A DNA stretch of 64,000 nucleotides from an uncultured Helicobacter sp. (GCF_937906905.1 NZ_CALERY010000002.1:223611-287610); one strand, 5' to 3'. Shown: positions 1-8,307, counted from the first letter of the stretch. The notes: a model not told the origin generated them from the letters alone. Made by a program: numbers and translations.

Positions 1-409
1 ACAAGCGTAAAAAGCGGATTCTAGCTCCAAATCCTAGAATCCTTTGCGAAGTCTTACATTTTTGAGTCTTATCCTTAGAATCCACTTTTTCACTAGCGGC
101 GTTTCCGTCATTGCGAGCGGTGCTTGCACCGCGTGGCAATCCATACTTGCGCGTTAATTATGTTGTTTCAAAAGTGGATTCTAGGGAGTGAAGTAACTTT
201 TAGGGCAAACGATTCTAAGGTTTGCGGTGTTGCTTTGCTTGCTTTGCTAAAATTTTGGGGTAGGAGTTACCTAAGCGGTAATGACTGCCTCAAAATTTGA
301 GCAATCAGGCAAATGGATACCCAAAACTGAATCGCTTGAAAAAGTGGATTCTAGGGATAAGGTCATAAAAAAGCACTCCCACCTAAAACCCAAGCCACAA
401 GGAGAGAAA
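1..409. other. Intergenic region made of dispersed repeats
   Basis: No gene is supported here. The stretch holds several repeat pieces: a fragment resembling the end of the hairpin element near 30-45, two copies of the GATTCTA-type word with its AAAAGTGG prefix (near 70 in reverse and near 172), a CATTGCGAG...TGGCAATCC piece at about 106-142 containing a GCGGTG/CACCGC hairpin, and the structured hairpin at 246-302. Reading frame is open from 281 into the vWA gene, but that start lies inside the hairpin and has no ribosome-binding site. Confidence 0.6.
246..302 (-). repeat. Conserved-loop hairpin element, copy 1
   Basis: Inverted repeat with arms at 246-263 and 285-302. Read on the minus strand the centre carries AGTCATTACC, a short loop, then TAGGTAACTCCTA, the same centre as copies 2 and 3, whereas the outer arms differ from those copies yet still pair with each other (with a few mismatches or G-T pairs). 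Inside, TTACC pairs with GGTAA. On the minus strand a GATTCAG...TTGGG segment precedes the hairpin and a CACCGCAA...TTAGAATC segment follows it, as in copy 2. It lies just upstream of the vWA gene, in its probable leader. Confidence 0.8.
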
Positions 410-2194
410 ATGAAAAAACTTAGCAAAATCCTAGCAATCTTTGCCATACTCGTAGCAGTGGGGTCTGGGATATTTACCGCCTGCTTTTTTAATCATCAAA
501 GTAGCTTGCAAGAGAGAATGCCCAATATGGTCGATATGCCCCTCCACTATGAAAGTCTATCGTATGAAAGTCTATCGAATGTCGGTCCGGTTGTCAGCAA
601 AGTAGCTCCCCACGCTATGAGAGTCGCGCCAAACCACAGAGAAATGGCAAAATCCACCGACTCTTTTGTGCAAAAAGATGAAAATCCCTTCAAACTTGTG
701 GCAAATAATCCGCTCTCTACCTTTAGCTCCGATGTCGATACCGCTTCGTATGCCATTGTGCGCAAAGTCATAGAGTCTGGCAGATTGCCTAGCCCTGATA
801 TGGTGCGTATAGAGGAGCTGCTCAATAGCTTTTCCTACAATTATCAAGCACCAAAGGGCGATGAGCCAATCTCCATAAACCTAGAGCTCGCACCCGCTCT
901 GTGGAATCCTGCGCACAAAATCGCGCGCATAGGCTTGCAGGCAAAGGCGATTGACTGGGATAAACGCAAGCCATTTAATCTTGTTTTCCTTATCGATACT
1001 TCTGGCTCGATGCAAGGTGAGAGCCGCCTAGGGCTTGTGCAAAAGTCCCTAAAACTCCTAGTAGAAAATCTAAGCTCCAAAGATTCTGTGGGGATTGTTA
1101 CCTACGCTGGAAGCTCTACAATCGCGCTAAAGCCCACTAATGATAAGAAAAAGATCCTAGAAGCTATCGACTCACTTAGTGCCTCTGGCAGCACACACGG
1201 AAGTGCTGGGATAGAGGACGCCTATAAGCTTGCGCAAAAGCATTTTATCAACGGCGGATATAATCGCGTGATCCTAGCTACTGATGGGGATTTCAATGTG
1301 GGGATCACAAGCGAAAAAGACTTGCTAGACCTCATCAAGCAAAAGGCGCAGGGCGGGATCTATCTCTCGGTGTTTGGCTATGGTATGGGGAACTACAAAG
1401 ACTCTATGCTTCAAAAGCTCGCCGACTCTGGCAATGGTAACTACGGCTATATCGACACGCTCCTTGAAGCCAAAAAGCACCTAGTCGAGCAAGTAGGTGC
1501 TACACTCATTACCGTGGCAAAAGATGTGAAAATCCAAGTGGAGTTTAACCCTGCTAAAGTCGCTGCATATCGGCTTATCGGCTATGAGAAGCGATTGCTA
1601 AATGATGAGGACTTCAACGATGATAGCAAGGACGCAGGTGAAATGGGAAGCTCCCATCGCGTTACCGCGCTTTATGAGATTGTCCCTGTGGGGGTAGAAT
1701 CTAGCCTAGCTACTCTCAATAATGCCAAGCTCGCCCCAGATGCCAAGGGCATTATAGATCCGCTCAAATACACCCAAACCACCAAGAAACAATCACCAAG
1801 TCAAGTAAATGGCGCAAATGAAAATGGTGCAGGAAGTGCCGAGTGGCTTAATGTCAAAATCCGCTACAAAGAGCCTGCCAACAAAGCGCGCAATGATGAG
1901 CGTAGCAAGCTTATCGAGCGCGCACTAGATTCTAGCGCGATTTTGGCTACACCTAGTGCAGATATGCGCTTCGCCCAGAGTGTGGCGGGCTTTGGGTTGC
2001 TGCTTATGGACTCTAAGTTTGTGGATTCTAGCTTTAGGGGCGATTCAAGTAGCAAAAATAGCACACAGAGCAAAAGCGGCTATCAAACAATCCTTGACAC
2101 TCTAAGTCAGCAGGGCGTATGCGATGATAGCTATAAGCAGGAGTTCCTAGGGCTAGTGGCAAAGGCAAGCCGCCTTGCCAATCTTGCCAAATGA
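410..2194 (+). CDS. Secreted von Willebrand factor A (YfbK-like) protein
   Basis: A 594-residue protein. The start at 410 is chosen because AGGAGA lies just upstream and the protein then opens with a signal sequence or membrane anchor (MKKLSKILAIFAILVAVGSG); the longer frame from 281 begins inside a repeat. A lipobox-like FTAC follows the hydrophobic stretch, so it may be a lipoprotein, though the motif is imperfect. After a vWA-associated N-terminal region containing FSSDVDTASYA comes the vWA domain with the metal-site motif DTSGSM near residue 195, and a C-terminal region like that of E. coli YfbK (DUF3520 type). Such proteins bind ligands through a divalent metal; the ligand is unknown. 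It converges on the gene at 2216. Confidence 0.85.
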   Translation: MKKLSKILAIFAILVAVGSGIFTACFFNHQSSLQERMPNMVDMPLHYESLSYESLSNVGPVVSKVAPHAMRVAPNHREMAKSTDSFVQKDENPFKLVANNPLSTFSSDVDTASYAIVRKVIESGRLPSPDMVRIEELLNSFSYNYQAPKGDEPISINLELAPALWNPAHKIARIGLQAKAIDWDKRKPFNLVFLIDTSGSMQGESRLGLVQKSLKLLVENLSSKDSVGIVTYAGSSTIALKPTNDKKKILEAIDSLSASGSTHGSAGIEDAYKLAQKHFINGGYNRVILATDGDFNVGITSEKDLLDLIKQKAQGGIYLSVFGYGMGNYKDSMLQKLADSGNGNYGYIDTLLEAKKHLVEQVGATLITVAKDVKIQVEFNPAKVAAYRLIGYEKRLLNDEDFNDDSKDAGEMGSSHRVTALYEIVPVGVESSLATLNNAKLAPDAKGIIDPLKYTQTTKKQSPSQVNGANENGAGSAEWLNVKIRYKEPANKARNDERSKLIERALDSSAILATPSADMRFAQSVAGFGLLLMDSKFVDSSFRGDSSSKNSTQSKSGYQTILDTLSQQGVCDDSYKQEFLGLVAKASRLANLAK

Positions 2195-2215
2195 CTTGGC
2201 AGGCTAGCCTTAAAT

Positions 2216-3091
2216 CTACTTTAGCAAAAAGCCGTATTCATAGACTTTTACTTCTATCTTTTTGGCTAAGTTTTTTAAGGTGTAGTTGAGCTCTCCTAGC
2301 TTTTGCTTGTAGGCTTCATCTTGGGCTTTTTGGGGTGGGTTCATTTTGCCTTTGTCATTAAAGCCTTGAAAGTGGGCTTTGATGTCATAGAGTGCGGCGT
2401 TTGGGTTGTAGTCTTTAGAATCTCGTGTTTGTTCGTGGTAGTGCTTAAAAAGCTCTTTTCCTGCTTGTAGCACTTCTTTTGCTTCATCGCTAAAAATTAG
2501 TGGCTTTGTGGGAATAAAGTCTAGCTCATCTTTAAACAAGCTTTTACTATCAGTGCTTTTAGAATCTGGCTTGATTTTGCCTTGCAAAAAGTCTTGCATA
2601 AAGTAAGATTCAAAGGCTTCAGCTGCGTCTATATCTTTTTCACTAAAGGGGATAAAGTGATTTATGCCCTCTTTGCAAGTGATTCTATTTTGTCCGTGAA
2701 ATAGCATAAAGGCAAGGCAGTCGCTATGAAACTCTGTGTCCTTTTCCCATTTTGTATTTGGGCTTAGGAATTGGTCTCTATCATTTATCCAAGTGGCTTT
2801 AATACAATGACGGACGGAGAAGTAAATGCTTGTTGGAATGAGATTATTTGGTGTTATGGTGTTTTTCATTTGATTGTTTGTTGGCATAAAATTTAATATT
2901 GCTATATGATTATTGTGTTGAAAATCTGGGGAGTCAGCCATTAAAATTCCAAGAATAGAATCTGTTGTTGGCTCAAAAGTTTTTAGCCACTTGTTAATGC
3001 TTTCTTTATTGTCTAGCGTTGTATAAAATCGCTTTTTTCCTAAACTCGCCCCGTTTTCATCAAAAGTATCTAGGGTTATGCTCTTTTTCAT
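2216..3091 (-). CDS. C-terminal part of a split type IIG-like restriction-modification protein
   Basis: A 291-residue product that looks like the carboxy-terminal third of N6-adenine methylase/restriction fusion proteins. The segments NAVRHCI-like SVRHCIKATWINDRDQFL, FHSDCLAFMLFHGQNRI and INHFIPFSEK are, from memory of the family, normally found downstream of the NPPY methylase core in the same polypeptide. Here the core is encoded at 4261-5970 and the two parts are separated by about 1.2 kb of toxin-antitoxin genes. The ATG overlaps the stop codon of the doc gene (ATGA), so translation is probably coupled to it. The part probably carries target recognition. Whether the two halves reassemble is unknown. 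Confidence 0.75.
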   Translation of the reverse strand: MKKSITLDTFDENGASLGKKRFYTTLDNKESINKWLKTFEPTTDSILGILMADSPDFQHNNHIAILNFMPTNNQMKNTITPNNLIPTSIYFSVRHCIKATWINDRDQFLSPNTKWEKDTEFHSDCLAFMLFHGQNRITCKEGINHFIPFSEKDIDAAEAFESYFMQDFLQGKIKPDSKSTDSKSLFKDELDFIPTKPLIFSDEAKEVLQAGKELFKHYHEQTRDSKDYNPNAALYDIKAHFQGFNDKGKMNPPQKAQDEAYKQKLGELNYTLKNLAKKIEVKVYEYGFLLK

Positions 3092-3471
3092 TCAATGCCT
3101 TTTAGCATATCGCTTAGAATCTGTTTTAGCTCATCTTTACTTAGCTCATCACTTGCTACGCTAACGATAATGTCTTCTAGCTTTTGATAGAAGTCTTTTG
3201 GCGTGGCTTTGTGGTTGAGCGTTATAAAGGCATCGCCGATAAGCAATGCGGTGCGTTTATTACCATCTGCAAAGGGGTGAAACTTCACACAGGCAAACAT
3301 TATATGCGTAAGCTTATCTATAAATCTTGGGTAATAATCATCATTTTGGATTTGTGTTAAAGCAGAATCTAAAAGAGCGATTTGCTTAGGGTTTGCCCCT
3401 TTTAGTCCGCCTATTTCATCTAGCATATCATCGTGGATTTTTTGCACTTCTTGTAAGCTTAAATATCTCAT
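3088..3471 (-). CDS. doc: Doc-type Fic domain toxin
   Basis: A 127-residue protein with the Fic core HPFADGNKRTALL near residues 65-77, matching the death-on-curing (Doc) subfamily in size and motif. Doc proteins phosphorylate elongation factor Tu and stop translation unless bound by an antitoxin. The small gene directly upstream (3468-3662) overlaps it by four bases and is the likely antitoxin. The catalytic His and the Asn-Lys-Arg are present, so the toxin looks intact. Its stop codon overlaps the start of the restriction-gene fragment, which places the toxin-antitoxin cassette inside that gene. Confidence 0.85.
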   Translation of the reverse strand: MRYLSLQEVQKIHDDMLDEIGGLKGANPKQIALLDSALTQIQNDDYYPRFIDKLTHIMFACVKFHPFADGNKRTALLIGDAFITLNHKATPKDFYQKLEDIIVSVASDELSKDELKQILSDMLKGIE

Positions 3472-3662
3472 TTATCTTTTAGCCTTTCAAATACTGAGCG
3501 AATCTCTGGGTCTTGTAACTTGTTTTTTAACTGCTCTCTTACACTTTCAAAATCGCTTTTAGATTCTGGCTCTTTTGTAATCTTTAAATCACTTTTTAAG
3601 CCTTTTAGGCTTTCAATCACTTGCAAAAGTTTAGAATCTACATTTTCTAATATCAAAGTCAT
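3468..3662 (-). CDS. Probable antitoxin of the Doc toxin
   Basis: A 64-residue protein. The start at 3662 is chosen over an in-frame ATG 18 bases upstream because AGGAG lies just before it and because the product then begins MTLILENVD, exactly as the other antitoxin (3950-4201) does. Roughly the first 28 residues of the two proteins are alike, while the C-termini differ, as expected if a common DNA-binding or dimerising N-domain is joined to different toxin-binding tails. It overlaps doc by four bases. I do not recognise the family by name; function is inferred from position and size. Confidence 0.7.
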   Translation of the reverse strand: MTLILENVDSKLLQVIESLKGLKSDLKITKEPESKSDFESVREQLKNKLQDPEIRSVFERLKDK

Positions 3663-3664
3663 TT
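3636..3664. repeat. 29-bp direct repeat, copy A (antitoxin 5' end)
   Basis: Identical over 29 bases to 4175-4203. It covers the start codon and first codons of the Doc antitoxin gene. The ribosome-binding region just beyond is also similar. Recombination between the copies would delete the yafQ module and leave one hybrid antitoxin. Confidence 0.9.
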
Positions 3665-3682
3665 CTGCTCCTTTTATCAAAT

Positions 3683-3953
3683 TTAAAACACTTCGCTATG
3701 GCTACTAATACGCATTGCCACTAGTTCTAAAAAGTCATCATTGTAACGATAAATCAGCACTAAACAAGGCGCGGATATGGCAGTCCCTACAATTTGCATA
3801 CTCTCCTTTAAGTGCGTGGTCTTTGTATTTTGGCTCTAGACTCTCACCATTAGCAAGGCGTGTGAGAATCTCTAGCGTATGCTCTTGGTCTTTTGGGCTT
3901 AACTTTTTAAAGTCTTTTTTAAAAGCTTTTGTATAGGTGATTGTGTATTTCAC
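3683..3953 (-). pseudogene. yafQ: YafQ-family toxin, disrupted by a one-base frameshift
   Basis: The first 59 or so residues read as a normal YafQ/RelE-like mRNA interferase ending ...CRDCHIR, then the frame runs into a stop after a short unrelated tail (stop near 3738). Removing one G in the run after the CHIR codons restores PCLVLIYRY, then NDDFLELVAMRISSHSEVF and a stop at 3683, which is the expected YafQ C-terminus with its catalytic His. The gene is therefore a recent frameshift mutant or carries a sequencing error. It overlaps its antitoxin gene (3950-4201) by four bases, the usual antitoxin-first arrangement. Confidence 0.85.
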
Positions 3954-4201
3954 GATAGAAGCTCCGCTTTTAGCTCCTCTATGCTGTCAAAAGATTTTAG
4001 TGTGCCTTTCTTGCGTTTTTTCTCAATCTCTTTAAGCGATTTTTTTAGCTTTTTTGCTGCTTTTTTGCTTGGTGTGTAGTCGTGGGCTTTACAAATAGGG
4101 CATTCATCTTGCACTTCTATTTGCAAGTCTTTATTTAATCCTTGTAAAGATTCTATAACACGCAAGGTGTTTGTATCTACATTTTCTAATATCAAAGTCA
4201 T
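3950..4201 (-). CDS. Antitoxin paired with the YafQ toxin
   Basis: An 83-residue protein beginning MTLILENVDTNTLRVIESL, closely similar to the N-terminus of the Doc antitoxin at 3468-3662. A CPIC pair follows near residue 35, then a lysine-rich stretch and an acidic end (SIEELKAELLS) that would suit binding to a basic toxin. The start has a clear AAGGAG upstream. It is intact although its toxin partner is frameshifted. The role is inferred from the four-base overlap with yafQ and from the shared N-domain. Confidence 0.75.
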   Translation of the reverse strand: MTLILENVDTNTLRVIESLQGLNKDLQIEVQDECPICKAHDYTPSKKAAKKLKKSLKEIEKKRKKGTLKSFDSIEELKAELLS

Positions 4202-4203
4202 TT
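4175..4203. repeat. 29-bp direct repeat, copy B (antitoxin 5' end)
   Basis: Identical to 3636-3664; covers the first codons of the YafQ antitoxin gene. Together the copies show that one antitoxin start region was duplicated within the cassette. Confidence 0.9.
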
Positions 4204-4260
4204 TCTACTCCTTAGTGTATTTTTTGGATTCTAGCAAAATATTTGTGCTTTAGCTTATTA

Positions 4261-5970
4261 CTATTCTTTTTGGCTTAAATCCCATATCAAAAAGCCTATG
4301 GGGAAGTTTCCTTTGACATTATCAAAGGTGTAAGCTGGAGCGATAAAGCCTTTTAGAAACTTTGCTTGAAAAGTCTCTCTAAACTTTACAAAATTACTAG
4401 AGTTAATGTATTTCAATTTTGAAAAGGCGGCTAGGTGGCAGTGTGGAATCTCATTGTAGATTCTAAAGAAAAATTGTGCGAAAAGCTCATTACTCGCCTT
4501 CCCCATAGAATCTTTGTAGCGTTCATAGGTGGCATTACCTAGGCTTACGCCATCTTTATTTTTGCCTGTGCCTGTGGTTTGTGCTGTTGTGCCAGCTTCT
4601 GCATAGGGTGGATTGATGAATATAATCAGCTTTTTGCGCTCATTTTCATCGGCTAGGATTTGCCGCAGCTTCTTAGGCAGTTTAGATTCTGGAGCATGAG
4701 AGTCCAAGCTATCATTTAGAAAATCAAACTGAAAGATATGATTTTCTAGTAGCGGCAGAGAGGCATTGCGAGAGAGCTCTTTCATCACATCTACATCGGG
4801 CACATCAAGCGTGGAGGCAAAAATACGCGCAGGGTTGTTGAGATTTGCCAGTAGGTTGCCCGTCCCTGCGGCACAATCCCAGATATAATACTCCTCCTGC
4901 CACTCCTCCCCTAAGGCTTTTTCAAGGTAGCTCTGTGCTTTTTCTACCCAGATCTGCGGGGTGAAAAATGAGCCTTTGCGCTCTCTAATGTCGCTTGGCA
5001 CAAGCATATCTCGGCGCGAGATGATAAACTCCCAATACTCCTCTTTAGGCGGTCTCTCATAGAGATTCCAAAAGGCTATATGGGCTTTTTGCTCATCTCT
5101 AAACTCTGCCCGCTGCCCGCTAAAAAGCCCTAGCGAGTTTTTCTCACGCATAAGCTCGTAGTGATTATGCTCTAAAACCACAAAAAGCTTTTCTTTAATG
5201 CTTTGATTATCAATACTCAATAGGTCTGCCAAGAAAAAATCCGCTTCAATGATATTTGATTTTCTCGCAGCTTCCCAATCTATCCAAATAGAATCTTTCA
5301 CGCTTGCAAGCCATTTTTGATACACGCTCATAAAGTTGTTTTTACTAATGGGGATTTTGTGGATTTGGTCATTGCTTAGCGTGAAGTTGGCTAGGATAAA
5401 AGCTCGCAACTCTTTGGCGTCATTTTTGAGATCAAACTGGAGCTTTTTAGAATCTAGCAGCGCACTTAGTGTGCCTTGGAGCTGCTTAAACTCTTTGCTA
5501 TCGTGATTGCTTGGTGTAACATTCCAATTGAAGTCATTTTGGGAAAATACGCTCATCACCTCGTGATAAGGGATAAAGGCGATTTTCTCACAATCAAAAG
5601 CTCCTAAAAATAGCGGAGGCAGGTAGGATTCCTGCGTGCGCTCCTTGCCTATGGTAAGGATAAGCTGGATCAAAGACTCGATGATGTCAGCCTTGTTGCC
5701 CTTTTTCGCCTCTGCCCACAAAAAGTTTATGGGCTCAAAAAGTGTTTTGCTAGTAAAACTCACACAAAAGTCAATCCGCCCTAAAATTGCACTGCAATCA
5801 AGCGCACCTAAAATGGCTTTAGTATCTTTGTCAAGCTTAGAATCTTTCATGCTAAAAACTTCGAGTAGCTCTGGGTGCGTGGGATTTAGGCTGAAAAAAT
5901 CCTGCTTGATTCTGGCTTTTATCTCTTCTTCTGCGAGATTGGTGGGGTAGAGAGTGGTGGTTTGACTCAT
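4261..5970 (-). CDS. Type IIG-like restriction-modification protein, N-terminal nuclease and methylase part
   Basis: A 569-residue product (start at 5970, AAGGAG upstream; a GTG six bases earlier is less likely). Near the N-terminus D67 and the E87-A-K89 triplet in INFLWAEAKK fit a PD-(D/E)xK nuclease. The methylase core shows motif I (DCAAGTGN, about residue 364) and motif IV NPPY (about residue 452), typical of N6-adenine methylation. The frame stops straight after FPIGFLIWDLSQKE, where family members normally continue into the region found here at 2216-3091. A toxin-antitoxin cassette lies in the gap. Nuclease and methylase motifs are intact; specificity may need the separate C-terminal piece. 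Confidence 0.85.
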   Translation of the reverse strand: MSQTTTLYPTNLAEEEIKARIKQDFFSLNPTHPELLEVFSMKDSKLDKDTKAILGALDCSAILGRIDFCVSFTSKTLFEPINFLWAEAKKGNKADIIESLIQLILTIGKERTQESYLPPLFLGAFDCEKIAFIPYHEVMSVFSQNDFNWNVTPSNHDSKEFKQLQGTLSALLDSKKLQFDLKNDAKELRAFILANFTLSNDQIHKIPISKNNFMSVYQKWLASVKDSIWIDWEAARKSNIIEADFFLADLLSIDNQSIKEKLFVVLEHNHYELMREKNSLGLFSGQRAEFRDEQKAHIAFWNLYERPPKEEYWEFIISRRDMLVPSDIRERKGSFFTPQIWVEKAQSYLEKALGEEWQEEYYIWDCAAGTGNLLANLNNPARIFASTLDVPDVDVMKELSRNASLPLLENHIFQFDFLNDSLDSHAPESKLPKKLRQILADENERKKLIIFINPPYAEAGTTAQTTGTGKNKDGVSLGNATYERYKDSMGKASNELFAQFFFRIYNEIPHCHLAAFSKLKYINSSNFVKFRETFQAKFLKGFIAPAYTFDNVKGNFPIGFLIWDLSQKE

Positions 5971-6153
5971 TGACACTCCTTATTGACACTCTTTGGTGAA
6001 TGTGCTTGGATTACAAAAACTTGTATGGAAGATTTGTGCTCAATTGTAACCAAAAGCGCGATAAATCAAAATATTTTGCAGCGAACTATCACTAAAGTCG
6101 CAGGACTGCAAGACAGGCAGATGGGCTAGATTCTCGCTTTTACTTAGTTTTGC

Positions 6154-6159
6154 TATACT
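6154..6159 (+). promoter_or_regulatory. Putative -10 box of glnA
   Basis: TATACT preceded by TGC, an extended -10 form, 57 bases before the glnA start. Helicobacter sigma-80 promoters are dominated by the -10 hexamer, and no clear -35 was sought. Confidence 0.5.
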
Positions 6160-6215
6160 GCGGCTTTGTTTTTGGCTTTATTTCGCGCATTTACAACACC
6201 AAGCAAGGAGCGATA

Positions 6216-7652
6216 ATGGCAGTAGCAAACATTGATAAAGTGGCGGTGGCGGAGTTTTTTAGATTCTGCGATGACAATGAAGTGGAGTTTATCGACTTCC
6301 GCTTCACAGATATTAAGGGTGTGTGGCATCACATGAGTTTCTCACGCTCTGCAATTGATGAAGAAAGCTTCCAAGGGCTACCCTTTGACGCAAGCTCTAT
6401 CCCTGCATGGCAGCCAGTGAATAAATCGGATATGATGATTATCCCTGATCCTGTGCGCTACTTCATCGATCCTTTTACTGCGGATACCACGGCGGTGGTG
6501 TTCTGCGATGTGTGGGATATTTACAAAAACGAGCCCTATGAAAAATGCCCGCGCTCTATCGTAAAACGCGCGATGAAATTTTTACGCGAGAGCGGTATTG
6601 GCGATGTGGCGTATTATGGACCAGAGAATGAGTTTTTCGTCTTTGATTCTATAAAGATAAAGGACGCGGTAAATTGCCAATACTACGAGCTGGATTCCGA
6701 AGAGGGCGAGTGGAATCGCGCTAAAGAGTTTGAAGGTGTCAATATCGGGCATCGCCCCGGGACTAAGGGCGGATACTTCCCTGTGGCTCCGGTGGATTCT
6801 ATGGTGGATTTGCGTGCGGAGATGGTAAAGGTGCTCAACCAAGTGGGGCTAGAGACCTTTGTGGTGCATCACGAAGCCGCACAAGCACAAGGCGAAATAG
6901 GCGTGAAATTTGGCGATATGCTAGAAGCAGCAGATAATGTCCAAAAGCTCAAATATGTCGTCAAAATGGTCGCTCATCTCAATGGCAAAACTGCGACCTT
7001 TATGCCAAAGCCCTTGTATGGCGATAACGGCAGTGGCATGCATGTGCATATTAGCATTTGGAAAAATGGTGAGAATCTCTTCTGCGGAGATAAATATCAA
7101 GGACTAAGCGATACAGCACTCCACTTCCTTGGCGGAGTGCTGAAGCACGCAAGGGCATTAGCCGCTTTCACAAACCCTAGCACAAACTCCTATAAACGCT
7201 TAATCCCGGGCTTTGAAGCGCCAAGCATTCTTAGCTACTCCGCGCAAAATCGAAGTGCTAGCATTAGAATCCCGCACAACAGCGGAGGCAAAGCAAAACG
7301 AATGGAGTTTCGATTCCCTGATAGCTCGGCAAATCCTTACCTCGCCTTTGCAAGTCTTTTGTGCGCGGGGCTTGATGGGATTAGGAACAAAATCGATCCG
7401 GGCAAGCCTATGGAGATCAATCTCTTTGAGCTAACATTAGATGAAATTAGAGAAAAGGGCATTAAGCAGCTGCCCCACACGCTACGCCACGCTATTGAAG
7501 AAATGCTCGTAGATAAGGCGTATTTGAAAGAGGGTGGGGTGTTTAGCGAAGAGTTTATCCAAACTTATAAAGCCTATAAGTTTGAGACAGAAATCTGGCC
7601 CTGGGAAGCCCGCCCGCATCCATTTGAGTTTTTGACGACTTATAGCTGCTAG
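6216..7652 (+). CDS. glnA: Glutamine synthetase, type I
   Basis: A 478-residue enzyme that condenses glutamate and ammonia using ATP, the main route of ammonia assimilation. The start at 6216 has AAGGAG upstream and gives MAVANIDKVAVAEFF; 22 further codons upstream are open but unsupported. Recognisable are GPENEFFVFD (metal site), NGSGMHVHIS and the ATP-site region RSASIRIP. At the place where adenylylated enzymes have Tyr in NLYDLP this protein has Phe (NLFELT, F404), so the classical adenylylation switch should not operate; the same substitution is known from H. pylori. Stand-alone gene followed by a HIT protein. Confidence 0.97.
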   Translation: MAVANIDKVAVAEFFRFCDDNEVEFIDFRFTDIKGVWHHMSFSRSAIDEESFQGLPFDASSIPAWQPVNKSDMMIIPDPVRYFIDPFTADTTAVVFCDVWDIYKNEPYEKCPRSIVKRAMKFLRESGIGDVAYYGPENEFFVFDSIKIKDAVNCQYYELDSEEGEWNRAKEFEGVNIGHRPGTKGGYFPVAPVDSMVDLRAEMVKVLNQVGLETFVVHHEAAQAQGEIGVKFGDMLEAADNVQKLKYVVKMVAHLNGKTATFMPKPLYGDNGSGMHVHISIWKNGENLFCGDKYQGLSDTALHFLGGVLKHARALAAFTNPSTNSYKRLIPGFEAPSILSYSAQNRSASIRIPHNSGGKAKRMEFRFPDSSANPYLAFASLLCAGLDGIRNKIDPGKPMEINLFELTLDEIREKGIKQLPHTLRHAIEEMLVDKAYLKEGGVFSEEFIQTYKAYKFETEIWPWEARPHPFEFLTTYSC

Positions 7653-7712
7653 ATTCTAGCGGCTATAAGTTGCGCAGTGCAAGTCTTATATACATATCCC
7701 AAAGGAGTAGCG

Positions 7713-8036
7713 ATGACAATCTTTAGCAAAATTGTGCGAGGCGAGCTTCCTTGCAAAAAAGTCTATGAGAGTGATGAGTTTTTGGCATTTTATGACATCG
7801 CCCCAAAGGCAAAGGTGCATATCCTAGCGATCCCAAAGCGCGAGCTAAAAGACTTCAACGACATCACCCCAGAGCTTATGGGGCGATTTAGCGCGTTTAT
7901 CTTAGAGGTTGTAGAAGTTGCAGGGATTAAGCAGAGCGGCTATCGGCTTATCACCAATACAGGCACAGATAGTGGGCAGGAAGTGCCGCATTTGCATTTT
8001 CATATACTAGGCGGAGAGCGGCTAGGGGGGATATGA
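7713..8036 (+). CDS. HIT family nucleotide-binding hydrolase (HinT-like)
   Basis: A 107-residue histidine-triad protein. The start at 7713 follows AAAGGAG; an upstream in-frame ATG is not needed. The N-terminus TIFSKIVRGELPCKKVYES and the C-terminal triad HLHFHILGG are typical of the HinT group, which hydrolyses adenosine phosphoramidates. It follows glnA by about 60 bases. The C-terminus ends in a run of six G, GGI-stop, too short to treat as a phase-variation tract. Confidence 0.93.
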   Translation: MTIFSKIVRGELPCKKVYESDEFLAFYDIAPKAKVHILAIPKRELKDFNDITPELMGRFSAFILEVVEVAGIKQSGYRLITNTGTDSGQEVPHLHFHILGGERLGGI

Positions 8037-8090
8037 TGGATTTGGCTTTTGCTAGTAGGGATTCAGCTTTGGGTGAGCAATGCGGTTGAT

Positions 8091-8150
8091 TGCGCTATTT
8101 TTGGGGCAGTCATTACCGCTCTAGGTAACTCCTACCTCAAAAATAGCGCA
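8091..8150 (+). repeat. Conserved-loop hairpin element, copy 2
   Basis: Arms at 8091-8109 and 8132-8150 pair almost fully (TGCGCTATTTTTGGGGCAG against the 3' arm). The centre AGTCATTACC / TAGGTAACTCCTA is shared with copies 1 and 3, while the arm sequence is different. Flanking similarity continues: GATTCAGCTTTGGG upstream and CACCGCAATTCCTAGAATCC downstream. It sits between the HIT gene and the AI-2E permease gene. Confidence 0.85.
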
Positions 8151-8239
8151 AAGCAGCCACAGCCCCACCGCAATTCCTAGAATCCTTTGAAGAAGAACAA
8201 GGGGCTGAGTGTGAAAAGTGGATTCTAGGGAAACGCCTA

Positions 8240-8280
8240 TTTTCTGTCATCGCGAGGCTTGAAAAGTGGCGTGGCAATCA
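8240..8280. repeat. Dispersed CAT(T/C)GCGAG...GTGGCAAT repeat
   Basis: GTCATCGCGAGG, a short spacer, then GGCGTGGCAATC. Related pieces lie at about 106-142 and 24905-24932 and, in part, near 56135. All are intergenic, and three of the four lie beside a hairpin element. Confidence 0.55.
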
Positions 8281-8307
8281 TAAGTAACAAACACAAAAGG
8301 AGCAAAA

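Noticed and set aside
281..409. In-frame N-terminal extension of the vWA protein from an ATG at 281
   Set aside because: The start lies inside the hairpin repeat, lacks a ribosome-binding site, and hides a good signal sequence starting at 410.
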